This document shows, one piece after another, positions 11,311 through 22,012 of a stretch of DNA of 64,000 nt; within the stretch, counting starts at the first letter, position 1; every line of letters begins with the position of its first letter. The notes below the pieces were generated by a model. It saw nothing but the letters and a program-made list of their open reading frames with translations, did not search any database and was not told the origin of the DNA. This stretch comes from Macrostomum hystrix. Lineage: Eukaryota; Platyhelminthes; Macrostomidae. The stretch is from positions 18,779,501 through 18,843,500 of the forward strand of contig CATNEN010000039.1 of assembly GCA_950097015.1 (NCBI GenBank), in the 5' to 3' direction. A program made the translations under genes and the position numbers.

Positions 11311-11740
11311 AATTACTCGTCGACATCTACGCTCGTATTAATTGCATCAAATTCCAATGCTTTCGTTTTAACGCATTCACTCAATCTACGAGTAATCAGA
11401 AATATTTGATTAGATTCAATAATCAGAAATCATTGAATAGAATATTTTATCTTCATTTCCTTCGTCTGGAGAAGAAATTCTCTTTATAGTTCACCTTGCT
11501 CTGCTGTTCCTATAAGATTTTATATCTGGATTAAAATGTCATTTCATTTCTTGTTATAAATTATTTAGCCAAAATCGCAGAATAAATTTCTTGTCTCCTT
11601 GGCGAGATTTAATCCCCGAGAATTATCAGGGATATTTCTTATTTAGACGGGGCGCACAGGTGCTTTGACAACAGAAGCCATTGCTATGTTATAATCACTT
11701 GAAGCCTGCCTTTGCTAGCCTGACTTGGAACCAGTGTACA
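11311..11740. other. Unique AT-rich intergenic DNA
   Basis: No gene recognised. A third CTACGCTCGTA motif lies near 11328. Confidence 0.5.
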
Positions 11741-13625
11741 GATGATTCTGTGAATTATCAATTCTGTGAATAGACTGTTCTGTTTAATTCTGTGAAGGGT
11801 CATCTATGTGAATGGTTATCTATGTGAATGGTCAATTCTGTGAATGGTCAATTCTGTGAATGGTCAATTCTGTGAATGGTCAATTCTGTGAATGGTCAAT
11901 TCTGTGAATGGTCAATTCTGTGAATGGTCAATACTGTGAATGGTCAATTCTGTGAATGGTCAATTCTGTGAATGGTCAATACTGTGAATGTTCAATTCTG
12001 CGAATGGTCAATACTGTGAATGGTCAATTCTGTGAATGTTCAATTCTGCGAATGGTCAATACTGTGAATGGTCAATTTTGTGAATGTTCAATTTTGCGAA
12101 TGTTCAATTCTGTGAATGTTCAATTCCGTGAATGGTCAATTCTGTGAATGGTCAATTCTGTGAATGGTCAATACTGTGAATGGTCAATTCTGTAAATAGT
12201 CAATTCTGTGATTGGTCAATTCTGTGAACGGTCAATTCTGTGAATGGTCAATTCTGTGAATGGTCAATTCTGTGAATGGTCAATTCTGTGAATGGTCAAT
12301 TCTGTGAATGGTCAATTCTGTGAATGGTCAATTCTGTGAATGGTCAATTTTGTGAATGGTCAATTCTGTGAATGGTCAATTCTGTGAGTAGTCAATTCTG
12401 TGAATGTTCAATTCTGTGAATGGTCAATTCTGTGAATGGTCAATTATGTGAATGGTCAATTCTGTGAATGGTCAATTCTGTGAATGTTCAATTCTGTGAA
12501 TGGTCAATTCTGTGAATGGTCAATACTGTGAATGGTCAATACTGTGAATGGTCAATACTGCGAATGGTCAATACTGTGAATGGTCAATTCTGTGAATGGT
12601 CAATTCTGTGAATGGTCAATTCTGTGAATGGTCAATTCTGTGAGTAGTCAATTCTGTGAGTAGTCAATACTGTCAATTGCCAATTCTGTGAGTAGTAAAT
12701 TCTGTGAGTAGTCAATACTGTGAATGGTCAATTCTGCGAATGGTCAATACTGTGAATGGTCAATTCTGTGAATTGTCAATTCTGTGAATGGTCAATTCTG
12801 TGAATGGTCAATTTTGTGAATGGTCAATTCTGTGAATGGTCAATTCTGTGAGTAGTCAGTTTTGTGAATGGTCAATACTGCGAATGGTCAATACTGTGAA
12901 TGGTCAATACTTCGAATGGTCAATACTGTGAATGGTCAATTATGTGAATGGTCAATTCTGTGAATCGTCAATTCTGTGAATGGTCAATTCTGTGAATGGT
13001 CAATTCTGTGATTGGTCAATTCTGTGAATGGTCAATTCTGTGAATGGTCAATTCTGTGAATGGTCAATTCTGTGAATGTTCAATTCTGTGAATGGTCAAT
13101 TCTGTGAATGGTCAATTATGTGAATGGTCAATTCTGTGAATCGTCAATTCTGTGAATCGTCAATTCTGTGAATGGTCAATTCTGTGAATGGTCAATACTG
13201 TGAATGGTCAATACTGTGAATGGTCAATACTGCGAATGGTCAATACTGTGAATGGTCAATTCTGTGAATGGTCAATTCTGTGAATGGTCAATTCTGTGAA
13301 TGGTCAATTCTGTGAATAGTCAATTCTGTGAATGGTCAATTCTGTGAATGGTCAATACTGTGAATGGTCAATACTGTGAATGGTCAATACTGCGAATGGT
13401 CAATACTGTGAATGGTCAATACTGCGAATGGTCAATTCTGTGAATGGTCAATTCTGTGAATGGTCAATACTGTGAATGGTCAATTCTGTGAATGGTCAAT
13501 TCTGTGAGTAGTCAATTCTGTGAGTAGTCAATACTGTCAATTGCCAATTCTGTGAGTAGTAAATTCTGTGAGTAGTCAATACTGTGAATGGTCAATTCTG
13601 TGAATAGTCAATACTGTGACTTGAA
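11741..13625. repeat. 16-bp satellite (TGTGAATGGTCAATTC), 1.9 kb
   Basis: More than 110 units of TGTGAATGGTCAATTC with recurrent variants (ATACTG, GAGTAG, GCGAAT). A variant block around TGTCAATTGCCAATTC recurs at 12671 and 13535, 864 bases apart, which is 54 whole units. This indicates an internal block duplication. Confidence 0.96.
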
Positions 13626-14124
13626 AATCTTGCGAGTTAGACCACACGTGATTAAATAATTCCGTAAATTAAAGGTCTGGCTCAAGCAGACGATTGCTAC
13701 TTCTAAAAATAGCTTAGATTAATTTCTAGTGAGCATAGTTCAAATAATTTATGAGGCCTAGTGCTCAAGTGCTGTAGCCATTCAAATTTCTCTCGAGAAA
13801 TCCCTAAGAGACTGGAAAACCCAGTAAGGTTAATTAAGTTATTTCCTGTCAAGGCTACCCGTCTAACATATCATTGTTTACGATGCTGCCGAACAGAAAA
13901 TTGCTTTAGGATAATAACAGGGCCATGACAGGCAATTGTGATTTATATTTGTTTTTTGAAACCGGAATAGTACATAAATCAAGATTGGTATTTTTGACTG
14001 CAAAATTTTTACCTTAAAAAACTAATTTTAAAGACACAAAAAATTGTATAAACTGTAGATAAAAGGACGATGTGCATGCGACAGCACAGCCGCAGCTATT
14101 GCGTGGCGCATATGAAGGCTGCGT
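13626..14124. other. Unique AT-rich intergenic DNA, nothing recognised
   Basis: No coding, RNA or repeat structure seen on either strand. Confidence 0.5.
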
Positions 14125-14127
14125 ACG

Positions 14128-14325
14128 GCTGTTCAGTCCATGGACTGGGGAGACCCCAAACCTACCATCAATTACCCCTAGCTAATGCTGAAACTCATTT
14201 AACAGCTGGGTGAACTGAATCAGTGCAGAGTGAAGTGAAAGTGTCTTGCCAGGACACAAATTGTTGCAGTGGAGTGGGAATCGAACCCGCCACCATCAAG
14301 TCAAGAGTCCGACGTCCCAGCACAG
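14128..14325 (-). mobile_element. tRNA-derived SINE, family B, diverged copy
   Basis: Opens on the plus strand with GTTCAGTCCATGGACTGGGG and contains AACAGCTGGGTGAACTGAA. It ends in a tRNA-like head whose minus-strand B-box is GGGTTCGATTCCCAC. Same architecture as 6226-6432 with more substitutions. Confidence 0.78.
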
Positions 14326-14489
14326 TTTCTAGGAAAATGGTTAAAATTTGCCTATTGTGCAAATCGCAAAAGAGTACAAAACAAAATAGCAAGCATAGTC
14401 CTACAATACGACTTTTAGTAGCCAAAAATAACAATAAACTTAAAATTGTTTATAATCAATTTTTAGTACATAACCTAATTATAAAATGT

Positions 14490-15270
14490 TATCGTGATTC
14501 CCCTGCTTTTCAGAGGGATTCCCCTATTTATCGATTCTTCTATTTCTCATATTTGATTATCCATCTCATCATAGGGATTACCCCAGCTTATCATAGGGAT
14601 TACTCCAGTTAATCATAGGGATTACACAAACTCACCACATGAATCCCCCAGCTTATCATAGGGATTTCCCCAACTTATCATAGGGATTACCCCAACTTAT
14701 CATAGGGATTTCCCCATCATAGGGATTTCCCCAACTTATCATAGGGATTTCCCCAACTTATCATAGGGATTTCCCCAACTTATCATAGGGATTTCCCCAA
14801 CTTATCATAGGGATTTCCCCAACTTATCATAGGGATTACCCCAACTTATCATAGAGATTTCCCCAACTTATCATAGGGATAACTCCAGTTAATCATAGGG
14901 ATTACACAAACTCATCACATGAATCCCCCAGCTTATCATAGGGATTTCCCCAACTTATCATAGGGATTTCCCCAACTTATCATAGGGATTACTCCAGTTA
15001 ATCATAGGGATTACACAAACTCATCACACGAATCCCCCAGCTTATCATAGGGATTTCCCCAACCTATCATAGGGATTCCCCAATTCACTTTAGTGATTCC
15101 CCTAACTCATCATTCCCCCGACACATTACAGGGATTCTCCAGCTCATTATAGGGATTCCCAGCTCATTATAGGGATTTCCCCAACTCATCATAGGGATTT
15201 TCTCCCCTGTTAACCATCAGTATTCCTCCAGCTCATAATCAGGATTTCCCAGTTTACCGCTGTGATCATT
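14490..15270. repeat. 22-bp minisatellite (ATAGGGATTTCCCCAACTT)
   Basis: Units of about 22 bp built on ATCATAGGGATTTCCCCAAC, homogeneous at 14650-15060 and decaying at both edges. A compound variant block (ACTCCAGTTAATC, then ATTACACAAACTC) recurs at about 14600, 14880 and 14990. Confidence 0.93.
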
Positions 15271-15868
15271 ATAGGGATTTCTCTGTTTATGTGATATCAG
15301 AGTTGTTCCCTCCAATTTTATTATCTGAAATTGTTTGAATTTAGCATCGAGATACTAAATCCTAAACTTCAATTTAGACTAAATTTCTCTGAGAAATAAA
15401 GGGCTTATCAAGTTGGTAACAGAAAGAACCAGCAGATGGCACGCTGCTAAGGGCCACAAAGTCACATTTTTTCGCAATTTTAAGCGTCATTAAAAAAGTA
15501 CTCACTGGATTAATCCGTTAATTTATCAAATAAATTAAAACAAAGCAGATATACAAAAAAACATTGTGATGTTTGCTATGAAATCGATGAAAGTAAAAAA
15601 ATACTCACTTTAGTTAATCAGTGATTTGTTTTTCTACAAAAGTTACTCGTAAAATTCGTTGGATATGAAACTCTGGATTTGAGAACCCGGACTCAAATCT
15701 ACGGCGAGGCCTAATTCTACTAATTAGGTGTTGAATCCTCGCCGGCTGCAGGTCGAAAGTCGTCCCAGATTCTAGATCTAGAGATCCATGCATTGGTAGG
15801 GAAAAAAACTCGATTTAGTAAAAGAACGCATTTAGAAAAATAGCTTCAGTTATTGATTAATAATTTGT
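15271..15868. other. Intergenic DNA, 3' flank of the ENTPD gene
   Basis: No gene seen. It contains a perfect 12-bp palindrome TCTAGATCTAGA near 15772 and a weak B-box-like stretch near 15680. Confidence 0.5.
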
Positions 15869-18368
15869 TCAGAAGGCCACGTTGATTGCCGCTGGCACCA
15901 GCAGCTCAGACGCAGCAAGGACGACGCTCCACAGTTCTGGCTGGGCGGCTGCCGAACCGCGGCTGGCGTTCGGCACCAGGCAGCGCACAATGACCGGATC
16001 GTGACAGGTCAGGTAGTGGATTGCTAGACCAAGCGACCAGCCGGCTGAGTAGCCGTTGATTGCGTCTGTGATGTACAACACCTGATCGTCATTGAACCTG
16101 TGTGCGGAGTAGGTTGAACGTCTTTAGTACGATGTGGGCATCCATTTGATCAGATGGAGAATCCCGTATGAGAACGTGGAAAATCTCGGCCGTAAACTGG
16201 AAGAATTAAAAAAAAAATTATTGGGAATCCCTCGGATTAGCTCGAGAATCGAAAGTGTTTAACTATCGATCATCCAAAAGGGATTACTATGAGTAGGTAG
16301 AATCCCCATGATTGGTTGGGGAATCCCTATAATGAGCAGGCGGAAGCTCTATGATGAGCTGGGGTAAACCAAATGATGAGCTGGGGGAACTATTTGATGA
16401 GCTGGGGGAACTATTTGATGAGCTGGGGGAACTATTTGATGAGCTGGGGGAATCCAAATGATTAGCTTGGGAAATCTCTATGATGAGCTGGGGGAATCTC
16501 TATGATGAGAGCTGGGGGAATCCCAATAATGAGCTGGGGGGGGACTATTTGATGAGCTGGGGGAACTATTTGATGAGCTGGGGGAATCCAAATGATTAGC
16601 TTGGGAAATCTCTATGATGAGCTGGGGGAATCCCAATGATGAGCTGGGGGAATCCCAATGATGAGCTGGGGGATCTGTTTGATAAGCTGGGAGATCTCTT
16701 AGATGAGCTGGAAGAATCACAATTTTGAGTTGGGTATCCTATGTTGAGCTGGGGGGATCCCTTTGATTTTTCCCTAATATCTTTAAGACACCCATCGAAC
16801 CTGTAGCCCTCCTGCAGCAGGGTGACAATGTGCGCCAGATTGAGGCACAGGTAAGGCGCGTACTGGCCAGCCGATGGTGGGTTTGAGCACATCCTGCTAG
16901 CAGCCTCAGCCAGCTGGCGCATTGTGACATTGCCTGGCACGTTGGCCCGCCAGGCCGGATCGCTGCTAGCCAGCTGACGGGCTACGTAATAGAACGAGCT
17001 GACCGCGACAAACTTGGCGTGCTTCACTGACGGCGGCTGGTGGACCTGACCGGCGTCTAGGGCGCGGCGTGCGGCCCTGGTGCAGGCCGCCAGTCGGTCA
17101 GCCGCTGACACGGTCGGATCTCCGGCTACGTCCACACTGACGCTGCCAAAGCTAAACGTGGCGGAGAATGCCGGATTGAGACAGGGCGTGACGTAGCGAC
17201 TGCGATTGGTCGACGACTGCGCGTCGGGCGAATGGCCCAGCATTGTGAGGATGGCCTGGGACATGCCCAGGCCCAGGTAGCTGTGCTGATGCAGCGGATA
17301 GATTTTACCGCGAACTGTCTGGAACACAACTCGATAGCTGTCCTGGAGTCGGCGTTGACAAGCACTGATTTAGTTAATTATTGTGTGATAGCAACAACTA
17401 CTATAGTCTATGGCCAAAACTCACAACAGCCCAGCTTTTTTGGGGCTTGTCTTGCAATTTACGCCCTCAAGGTCCAACCTCCAAGTCACAGTGAAAGTGT
17501 ACATTGCCCGACAATGAGAAAGTTAGGGCAGATGTACACACCATGTGTGAGTGCGTGCGTGTGTGCTCAGGAGTCAGCGGAATAAGCAGAACTGCCTTCT
17601 CGCTGGCTGCTGGTCTAGTGTCACCAAATGATGTGCCATTACCCGCAGCCCTCCTGCAGTTATTACTATTATTATTATTTTTTTTTTTTATTTTTTTTTA
17701 TTTATTATTATTATTATTATATTTAATGGATGGATTGTGTGCAGTGTACGCACCGTCAGGTCGTCCACCATTGGCACGAAGGTGATCTGCGTGGAACCGC
17801 CACCCATGTCGAGCATGCCGAAAGTCTCACCGCCAGGCTGATCGAAGGTGTCCATCAGGAAGTTCACGGACACCCAGCCATACTCGGCCTCCTCGCGGCC
17901 GCTGATAACGCGAACTGCCCGATCGTCGGCCGCTGGAACCAGGAACGGTGATCGACGCAGGACTTCGACAACAACCCGCGACACGGCGGCTCGATCGCTC
18001 TGTGCGAGCATTCGCAGGCCGGCTGTCGCGCGCACGATTGCCGTCGTGTTGCCATGGAAACTGGCCGGCACGTAGGCAGCGGCGAATTGAATCAGCGGCG
18101 ACAGAGCTTCTCGAAGTCGGCCTGGAAAGTTCTTGTAAGCCGACAGACCCGGCGAGATCTTCTTGTCGCGCAGCTCGAGGATCTTCAAGCCGGTCGAGTG
18201 ACTGTCATCGAGCTGGAACTTGTACGCGTTGAGCCGCGTTCCGGTGCTGCCGGCGTCGATCACGATGATGTACTGGATGCCGCCTCCTCCTCCGTTGGCC
18301 GGCAAAGCCCCGGTTGTCAAGGCCAGTGACACTGTCGTCAATAATAGCATCAAGCCTATCAACTGCAT
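15869..18368 (-). CDS. ENTPD5/6: Ectonucleoside triphosphate diphosphohydrolase, ENTPD5/6 type (nucleoside diphosphatase)
   Basis: Three exons join in phase: 18368-17754 (donor GTGCGT), 17342-16792 (acceptor CGACTCCAG, donor GTGTCT) and 16097-15869, giving 464 residues, the usual ENTPD5/6 length. The ATG at 18368 begins a hydrophobic leader (IGLMLLLTTVSLALTTG) that fits a signal peptide or anchor. The apyrase conserved regions appear in order: DAGSTGTR (about 39), ATAGLRML, GREEAEYGWVSVNF with the catalytic Glu, MLDMGGGSTQITF, and the C-terminal GYSAGWSLG. Phrases such as ISPGLSAY, RRSPFLVP and HSYLGLG match ENTPD5/6 rather than the cell-surface ENTPD1-3 group, and no C-terminal membrane segment is seen. 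Family role: hydrolysis of UDP/GDP in the secretory pathway, or of secreted nucleotides. Intron 1 holds a SINE and intron 2 a minisatellite. Confidence 0.93.
16290..16745. repeat. 21-22-bp minisatellite (GATGAGCTGGGGGAATCC)
   Basis: About 20 units of GATGAGCTGGGGGAA followed by CTATTT, TCCCAAT or TCTCTAT. It fills the second ENTPD intron and approaches the exon 2 donor at 16791. Confidence 0.93.
17428..17662 (+). mobile_element. SINE family A, 5'-truncated copy with A/T-rich tail
   Basis: Matches the body of the element at 4926-5230, including CAACCTCCAAG, GTGTGCTCAGGAGTCAGCG and the end GTGCCATTACCCGCAGCCC, but lacks the tRNA head. A TTA/T-rich stretch follows at 17660-17725. It lies in the first ENTPD intron, antisense to the gene. 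Confidence 0.75.
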
Positions 18369-18879
18369 TTTGCTGAACCAAGCCGTTTCGCAGGCTCCAA
18401 AACTAATTGGTTTCTTATTCGACGCTCGCTCAGAGACCACTCCAGTTTGTACTGGTGTAAAATGCTTGCAACCAGAGCATTGCCCTGGGCCATACAGTTT
18501 ATCTATGATAATGTGAGAACGATTCATTTTTGGGGTTGTTGTCCGAGTTGAGTGATAAGAATGCAGCTCTTGAATGAGTGAATCATTCCACATGTGCCTT
18601 TGTCTGGGGCTTGAGGCGCTAGCCAATGATTATCGAGTCTTATCTCTATTCCGTCCTTTCAGTTGGCGCTTCAAGAGAATTATTGAAAGATTCACTTTAA
18701 TCTCTGGGCTTCAATGAAGTATGAAGTACAACATGATTTTGTTTGAAAAGTTGCGATTTCCTTAACAGTCGAAAGATCACCAAGGGGCGATTTCAAATGC
18801 CCACATTTTTCATTTTCCTGTTTTCCCACAATTTTCCGCTCTTATCCGATAAAACAACTTCCAGAATAAAAAAACTTCC
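18369..18879. other. 5' flank of ENTPD, no other gene
   Basis: Upstream region of the minus-strand ENTPD gene. The ENTPD frame stays open to 18626, but the leader starting at 18368 is the better start. Confidence 0.5.
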
Positions 18880-19925
18880 CAAACTAGAATGTTCCAAAAC
18901 TAGAATCTACCCAAACTATAATCTTCCCAAACTAGAATCTTCCCAAACGAGAATCTTCCCTAGAATTTTCCCAAACTATAATCTTCCCACACTAGAATCT
19001 TCCCAAACTAGAATCTTCCAAAACTAGAATCTTCCCAAACTAGAATCTTCCAAAACTAGAATCTTGCCAAACTAGAATCTTGTCAAACTAGAATCTTCCC
19101 AAACTAGAATCTTCCAAAACTAGAATCTTCCAAAAAAACTAGAATCTTCCAAAACTAGAATCTTGCCAAACTAGAATCTTGCCAAACTAGAATGTTCCCA
19201 AACCAGAATCTTCCCAAACTAGAATCATTCCCAAACTAGAATCTTGCCAAACTAGAATCTTGCCAAACTAGAATCTTCCAAAACTAGAATCTTGCCAAAC
19301 TAGAATCTTCCCAAACTAGAATCTTCCAAAACTAGAATCTTCCAAAACTAGAATCTTGCCAAACTAGAATCTTCCAAAACTAGAATCTTGCCAAACTAGA
19401 ATCTTCCCAAACTAGAATCGTGCCAAACTAGAATGTTCCCAAAACTAGAATCGTGCCAAACTAGAATCTTGCCAAATTAGAATCTTGCCAAACTAGAATC
19501 TTCCCAAACTAGAATCTTCCAAAACTAGAATCTTGCCAAACTAGAATCTTCCAAAACTAGAATCTTGCCAAACTAGAATCTTCCCAAACTAGAATCTTGC
19601 CAAACTAGAATCTTCCCAAACTAGAATCCTCCCAAACTAGAATCTTCCAAAACTAGAATCTTGCCAAACTAGAATCTTCCCAAACTAGAATCGTGCCAAA
19701 CTAGAATGTTCCCAAAACTAGAATCGTGCCAAACTAGAATCTTCCAAAACTAGAATCTTCCCAAACTAGAATCTTCCCTAGAATTTTCCCAAACTATAAT
19801 CTTCCCTAGAATTTTCCCAAACTATAATCTTCCCAAACTAGAATCTTGCCAAACTAGAATGTTCCCAAAACTAGAATCTTCCCAAACTAGAATCTTGCCA
19901 AACTAGAATCTTCCCAAACTAGAAT
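18880..19925. repeat. 15-16-bp satellite (AAACTAGAATCTTCCC)
   Basis: About 65 units of AAACTAGAATCTTCCC/TTGCC/TTCCA with frequent one-base length changes. Confidence 0.95.
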
Positions 19926-20232
19926 AGAATAGATATAGAATAGAATAAAATAGAATTGAAAAGAATAGAATAGAAAAGAGTGGAATAGAATAGAATAGAA
20001 TAGAATATATTAAAACAGAATGGAATAGAATAGAATAGAATTGAAAAGAATAGAATAGAATAGAATAGAATAGAATAGAATGGAATAGAATATAATAGAA
20101 TGGAATAGAATATAATAGAATAAAATAGAATGGAATGGAATAGAATGGAATAAAACGAAATAGAATAGAATTGATATATAATATAATGGAATGGAATAGA
20201 ACAGAATAGAATTGAACAGAATAAGATATATA
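19920..20232. repeat. Degenerate (AGAAT)n tract joined to the preceding satellite
   Basis: Imperfect AGAAT pentamers with G/A and T/A variants. They start directly where the CTAGAAT-containing satellite ends, suggesting that the pentamer expanded from part of the 16-bp unit. Confidence 0.9.
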
Positions 20233-20421
20233 TTTTTTTATAAATTGTTACTGCTTGTTATACGGCACTCCTTAATGCTGCAAAGCCTACTTACAGTAGA
20301 GTGGATTGAAGTTATGAAATAATTAACAATTGAAATATTTCATTAGTGCACTAGTAGAAAGCGGTGTCAGATCAACAACTCGCGCTTGCTAATTTTTAAC
20401 CAGCTGGTTAGAAGGTCAGGT

Positions 20422-20427
20422 TTTATT
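20422..20427 (-). terminator. Polyadenylation signal AATAAA of the small secreted gene
   Basis: AATAAA on the minus strand, 40 bases after the stop at 20467. It supports the three-exon gene model. Confidence 0.5.
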
Positions 20428-20466
20428 CAACCGAAGGTTTATCATCGAGACTGTCCGGAAGTCCGA

Positions 20467-21163
20467 TCACTTTGAGTCCGCCGGAGCTCGCTTGCCTCTC
20501 AGCGGCTTGAAGCCGGTGGAAGTGTCCGGCTTGAAGTGAAGCTCGTCGTTGCTCCATTGCAGAGGACTGCCGAACTGGTTCTCCAGCTCTGTGATTTGAT
20601 GGTGGAGTAAGGTTTGGCTGGCTGGCTGGTCTGTGATGAAGTTTACATCATGCTTAATAATGTTTACTAGCCGATAGCTCACAAACCAAATGACCCAGGA
20701 TAACTAACATTGATCTACGGTTTCCCATTCTTATCTCCAACCGGAGGGTTGAAATTAATTGTTAGTTAAATAAGCTTACTAAACCTAAAATCATGCACGA
20801 TTTTATTACTGACCCAATAAAAACCCGACCCAATCTGTGTAGCAGATGGATTTCCTCGCAGAATTAGTCCATTTTTCTAATCGAATCTACGAGCGATAGT
20901 TTTTAAAATGCCTCACCAGAAAAACGCTTTCTCACGGCCAAATCCCAGCTGTCGAATTCCTGGCCGTAGTCTTTGAGTAAATCTGAAATTTCGACTGGAC
21001 CAATAAGAGAAGTCCTATGTCTTTGTTTATCTGAAATTTGAAGTGATAGAAAAAACCTACCTTGCTGATTAAGTGCCATTGCTGAGCAGGTGCATTGCAG
21101 GTAAGTCAAGGCCAAGAGAATTAGTAAGGCCAATCTAAGTGTCGCTTTCGCCTGCGCCGTCAT
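20467..21163 (-). CDS. Small secreted, prohormone-like protein of unknown family
   Basis: Three exons join in phase 1 on the minus strand: 21163-21061 (donor GTAGGT), 20982-20917 (acceptor GAAATTTCAG, donor GTGAGG) and 20666-20467, giving about 122 residues. The N-terminus is a strong signal peptide (RLALLILLALTYLQCTCS). The mature part is cysteine-free, with a tribasic site (AVRKR) and, near the C-terminus, a GKR site after FKPLR that is typical of amidation and cleavage. Processing would give a peptide of about 60 residues ending in an amidated Arg. An alternative in-phase acceptor at 21031 also exists, but its intron would be only about 30 bases. No homologue is recognised. It could be a neuropeptide or peptide-hormone precursor, or simply a secreted protein. 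The gene model is moderately supported; the peptide role is inference. Confidence 0.45.
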
Positions 21164-21439
21164 GCTCAAATTGCCGCCTTTTTAATTTTTATGCTGCCAG
21201 ACGGGGAGTCGCTTCTGTTTTTCAGCAATTTCCCATAAGAATCTACAAAGAAGCGCGGGTTTAAGTAGCAGATGGTATTGGCCAATAAGCGATCAGTGAA
21301 ATAGTACCAAATGGGAAATTAGCGAACTGGCAAACTGGGGAAAGATTGTACAGGATTCGATGAATTTTAATTCCACCAAGAAGGATTGCAAGAATGGGAT
21401 TTAAGGAATTGACATACCAGTAGTTCCGTTTCTAAGAAA

Positions 21440-22012
21440 TCGTATTAAAATAGTTATGATTTCAGAATCTGGGTTCGGATTCTATCAAGCGAGACTCCAG
21501 GAATTAGGATTTTAGGAAGCCAGATTTCAGGAATTAGGATTCAATGCAGCGAGATTCCAGGAATTTGGGTTCTAAGAAGCGAGATTACAGGAATTAGAAT
21601 TCAATGAAGCGAGATTACAGGAATTAGGATTTTAAGAAGCGAGATTCCAGGAATTTGGATTCAATGAAGCGAGATTACAGGAATTAGGATTCAATGAAGC
21701 GAGATTACAGGAATTAGGATTTTAAGAAGCGAGATTCCAGGAATTTGGATTCTAAGAAGCGAGATTACAGGAATTAGGATTCTAGGAAGCGAGATTCCAG
21801 GAATTTGGATTTTAAGAAGCGAGATTACAGGAATTAGGATTCTAGGAAGCGAGATTCCAGGAATTTGGATTTTAAGAAGCGAGATTACAGGAATTAGGAT
21901 TCTAGGAAGCGAGATTCCAGGAATTTGGATTTTAAGAAGCGAGATTCCAGGAATTTGGATTCAATGAAGCGAGACTACAGGAATTTGGATTTTAAGAAGC
22001 GAGAGTCCAGGA
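21440..22012. repeat. 30-bp satellite, left subfamily (GCGAGATTACAGGAATTAGG)
   Basis: About 19 units containing AAGCGAGATTCCAGGAATTT and relatives, with alternating TTCTA, TTTTA and TTCAA starts. Confidence 0.95.

Noticed and set aside
11741-13625. CRISPR-like array
   Set aside because: Units are contiguous 16-mers without unique spacers, in a eukaryotic genome.
14223-14612. 129-residue frame
   Set aside because: Starts in a SINE-B copy and ends in the 22-bp satellite.
17688-18626. ENTPD start at 18626
   Set aside because: The extra 86 residues lack a leader or domain. The ATG at 18368 opens a clear hydrophobic signal segment and gives the family's usual length.
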